A stretch of 6,784 bases of DNA, from positions 1 through 6,784 of the forward strand of contig CAMPKL010000194.1 of the NCBI GenBank assembly GCA_946887065.1, written 5' to 3'. The translations under genes were made by a program, and so were the position numbers. Positions 5,725-6,784 of this stretch are shown in pieces. The notes beneath the pieces are model-generated. The model saw nothing but the letters and a program-made list of their open reading frames with translations, did not search any database and was not told the DNA's origin. Position 1 is the stretch's first letter. Every line of letters begins with the position of its first letter. The stretch is from an uncultured Bryobacterales bacterium. GTDB taxonomy: Bacteria; Acidobacteriota; Terriglobia; Bryobacterales; UBA6623.

Positions 5725-6231
5725 TCATTGGCGGTACTGCTGGCGCGATGATGGCCGGTCGACCATTGAGGCTCTCAAACTGGCCTTCCGGCCGTTAATC
5801 GCCCGCCGAACCGAGCCAAAGGCTATCAAGCGGCGATCTGTCGCACGCTCGACCAGCAAAGGTACGATCTGTAGCCCGTGATAGAACCAGCCGTTCCGCG
5901 ACTGACGTGACGAACGACGCACTGCATCAAGTGCTTCCGGTTTTTCACAGTTGGGTCTTGATCCCGTGGGTCGCTGGTAAACTGCCTCGATGCAGAAGCC
6001 GCCGGCAGATATGTCCTTAACAACGGCGGATGCAGCGATCTCAGCGCCGAACCCGTCGATCCAAGAGTCGGAATATCTATGGTCGCCCGGAACGCCGAGT
6101 ATAGTCGTTGGCACGTTTTCACCGAGAGGGTGACATCGGCAGACGCGTGGAACTCTGCGGAAAGGAACCGCGGCGTCTGAATCGTCTGATGGGCGCAGGT
6201 ACGTCGGTTCACGGAGACCAGAGGATGTCAT
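5725..6231 (-). pseudogene. Damaged PilZ-domain paralogue, out of frame in the middle
   Basis: The minus-strand frame from ATG 6231 runs 168 codons. It contains RRVPR (residues 25-29) and VVKDISAGGFCIEA (D73-x-S75-x-x-G78), both PilZ ligand motifs, and later NGWFYHGLQIVPLL, the last barrel strand. The stretch between is wrong in this frame (VRRSSRQSR). The neighbouring frame at 5924-5904 reads QCVVRHV, almost identical to QCIVRHV in the 5199-5603 protein. Two compensating frameshifts are therefore inferred: one between about 5980 and 5930, and one near 5893-5900. The spacing between the arginine motif and DISAGG is also about 17 residues longer than in the intact neighbour. Another frame there reads ASADVTLSV, which looks like the missing first strand, so further indels are likely. 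No ribosome binding site is seen. Nucleotide similarity to the 5199 gene is visible around DISAGG, so the two are duplicates in convergent orientation, 121 bases apart. Probably non-functional. Confidence 0.65.
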
Positions 6232-6562
6232 AGGCGCATGCTGGGGAACGGGCGAGCAGATCGCAACAGAGCATGCGCCGAGGCGTCACGAGTGCGGGGA
6301 AGCCAATCCGCTCAAATGATGAAAAACGGCGAATTGGGTTCTAACCGTTGGACGCTGTGATGTCGGGGGAGGACCAGCGTTTCTTAGCTGTGCAGTAGCC
6401 TAGCAGAACGGCCCCGCCATTGTCTGACTGGTCCGCCGAGTTACCGAAATTGAGAGGCTGGATTGACTGCAACGCCAGTTTCGGGCAGGCCGGAGAGATC
6501 TGAAATGGGGCCAGTTCCGCGCTAGCCGCCAAGACTTTACCCTAAGGGCCGGGCCTAGTCGC
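6232..6562. other. No gene seen
   Basis: No protein-like frame is supported. The minus frame 6532-6341 (63 codons) has no recognised motif and no ribosome site. A GC-rich near-palindrome (around 6543-6557, GGGCCGGGCC) lies just beyond the stop of the right-edge gene on its downstream side. It has no T run, so terminator function is uncertain. Confidence 0.35.
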
Positions 6563-6784
6563 TCAGGCCGCTGAGTTGGCCCACAACCACTGGCCTAAGA
6601 AAAGGAGAGCCGTGGCCAGCAAGGCAAGTAGAAAACAGCGGGCGAAGTGATCCGTTTTCTGGCTTTCCGTCGCTTCCGCCCTTCTGCGTTCTTGCTCGCG
6701 CTTGGCCGCGCGCCACTCTGCGCGCGCCGCCTCGTTTTGAGGCTCAAGGATGCTCTGAACACGCGCCGCATCCGCACGCCGCTT
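6563..6784 (-). CDS. C-terminal part of a coiled-coil, single-pass membrane protein
   Basis: On the minus strand the frame enters from the right edge and is open for 73 codons to TGA at 6565-6563; the start lies outside the window. The visible part has two sections. Residues 1-45 are highly charged and helical, rich in Ala, Glu, Arg and Gln (for example EAARAEWRAAKREQERRRAE), as in a coiled coil. Residues 48-68 form one hydrophobic segment (FARCFLLALLATALLFLGQW), followed by only about five residues. This makes a tail-anchored or C-terminally anchored inner-membrane protein with most of the chain in the cytoplasm. Codons such as GCG, GAG and CGC predominate, which supports coding. No family is recognisable from this fragment. 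The overlapping frame in the same region (6777-6595) is Arg/Ser-rich and a shadow. Confidence 0.6.
   Translation of the reverse strand, partial: KRRADAARVQSILEPQNEAARAEWRAAKREQERRRAEATESQKTDHFARCFLLALLATALLFLGQWLWANSAA

Noticed and set aside
5613..5798. 61-codon plus-strand frame, glycine-rich, TTG start
   Set aside because: No ribosome site, no motif, and it overlaps the 3' end of the convergent PilZ paralogue.

Overview
The window looks like a gene-poor, partly decayed stretch of a GC-rich bacterial chromosome. The small-protein families and repeated PilZ-domain genes recall Acidobacteriota of the Solibacter/Bryobacter type. That assignment rests on remembered family patterns and GC-rich codon use, not on any marker gene, so it is tentative.

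Layout. The left edge (1-204, minus) keeps a shred of an IS3-family transposase. From 205 to about 1240 there is little beyond a possible small CxxC protein (550-891, plus) and a stem-loop. A possible 93-residue protein lies at 1241-1522 (minus). A two-domain PilZ gene (1771-2363, minus) is split by an apparent one-base frameshift in a C6/G6 run. A gap of over 1.1 kb (2364-3498) holds direct repeats and a strong hairpin but no gene I trust. From 3499 to about 5181 on the plus strand lie three copies of a short helical protein, about 1 kb and 0.5 kb apart: two intact (3499-3687, 4480-4683) and one frameshifted (about 5012-5181). A damaged small zinc-ribbon gene (3937-4128) sits between the first two. 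The third copy ends 17 bases before an intact PilZ gene (5199-5603, plus). A second, damaged PilZ paralogue (5725-6231, minus) converges on it. At the right edge, the C-terminal part of a coiled-coil protein with a single terminal membrane segment runs off the window (6563-6784, minus).

How they may work together. PilZ domains are receptors for the second messenger cyclic di-GMP. Three PilZ genes lie here. The intact one, and the tandem one if its frame is restored, keep both ligand motifs (RxxxR and D/NxSxxG). The small helical proteins may be oligomerising or adaptor peptides, but no function can be read from sequence. At least four genes carry frameshifts or lost residues. The region therefore reads either as an erosion zone of duplicated families beside an old insertion sequence, or as sequence with a notable indel error rate. 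I found no tRNA, rRNA, CRISPR array or convincing new defence or biosynthetic system.
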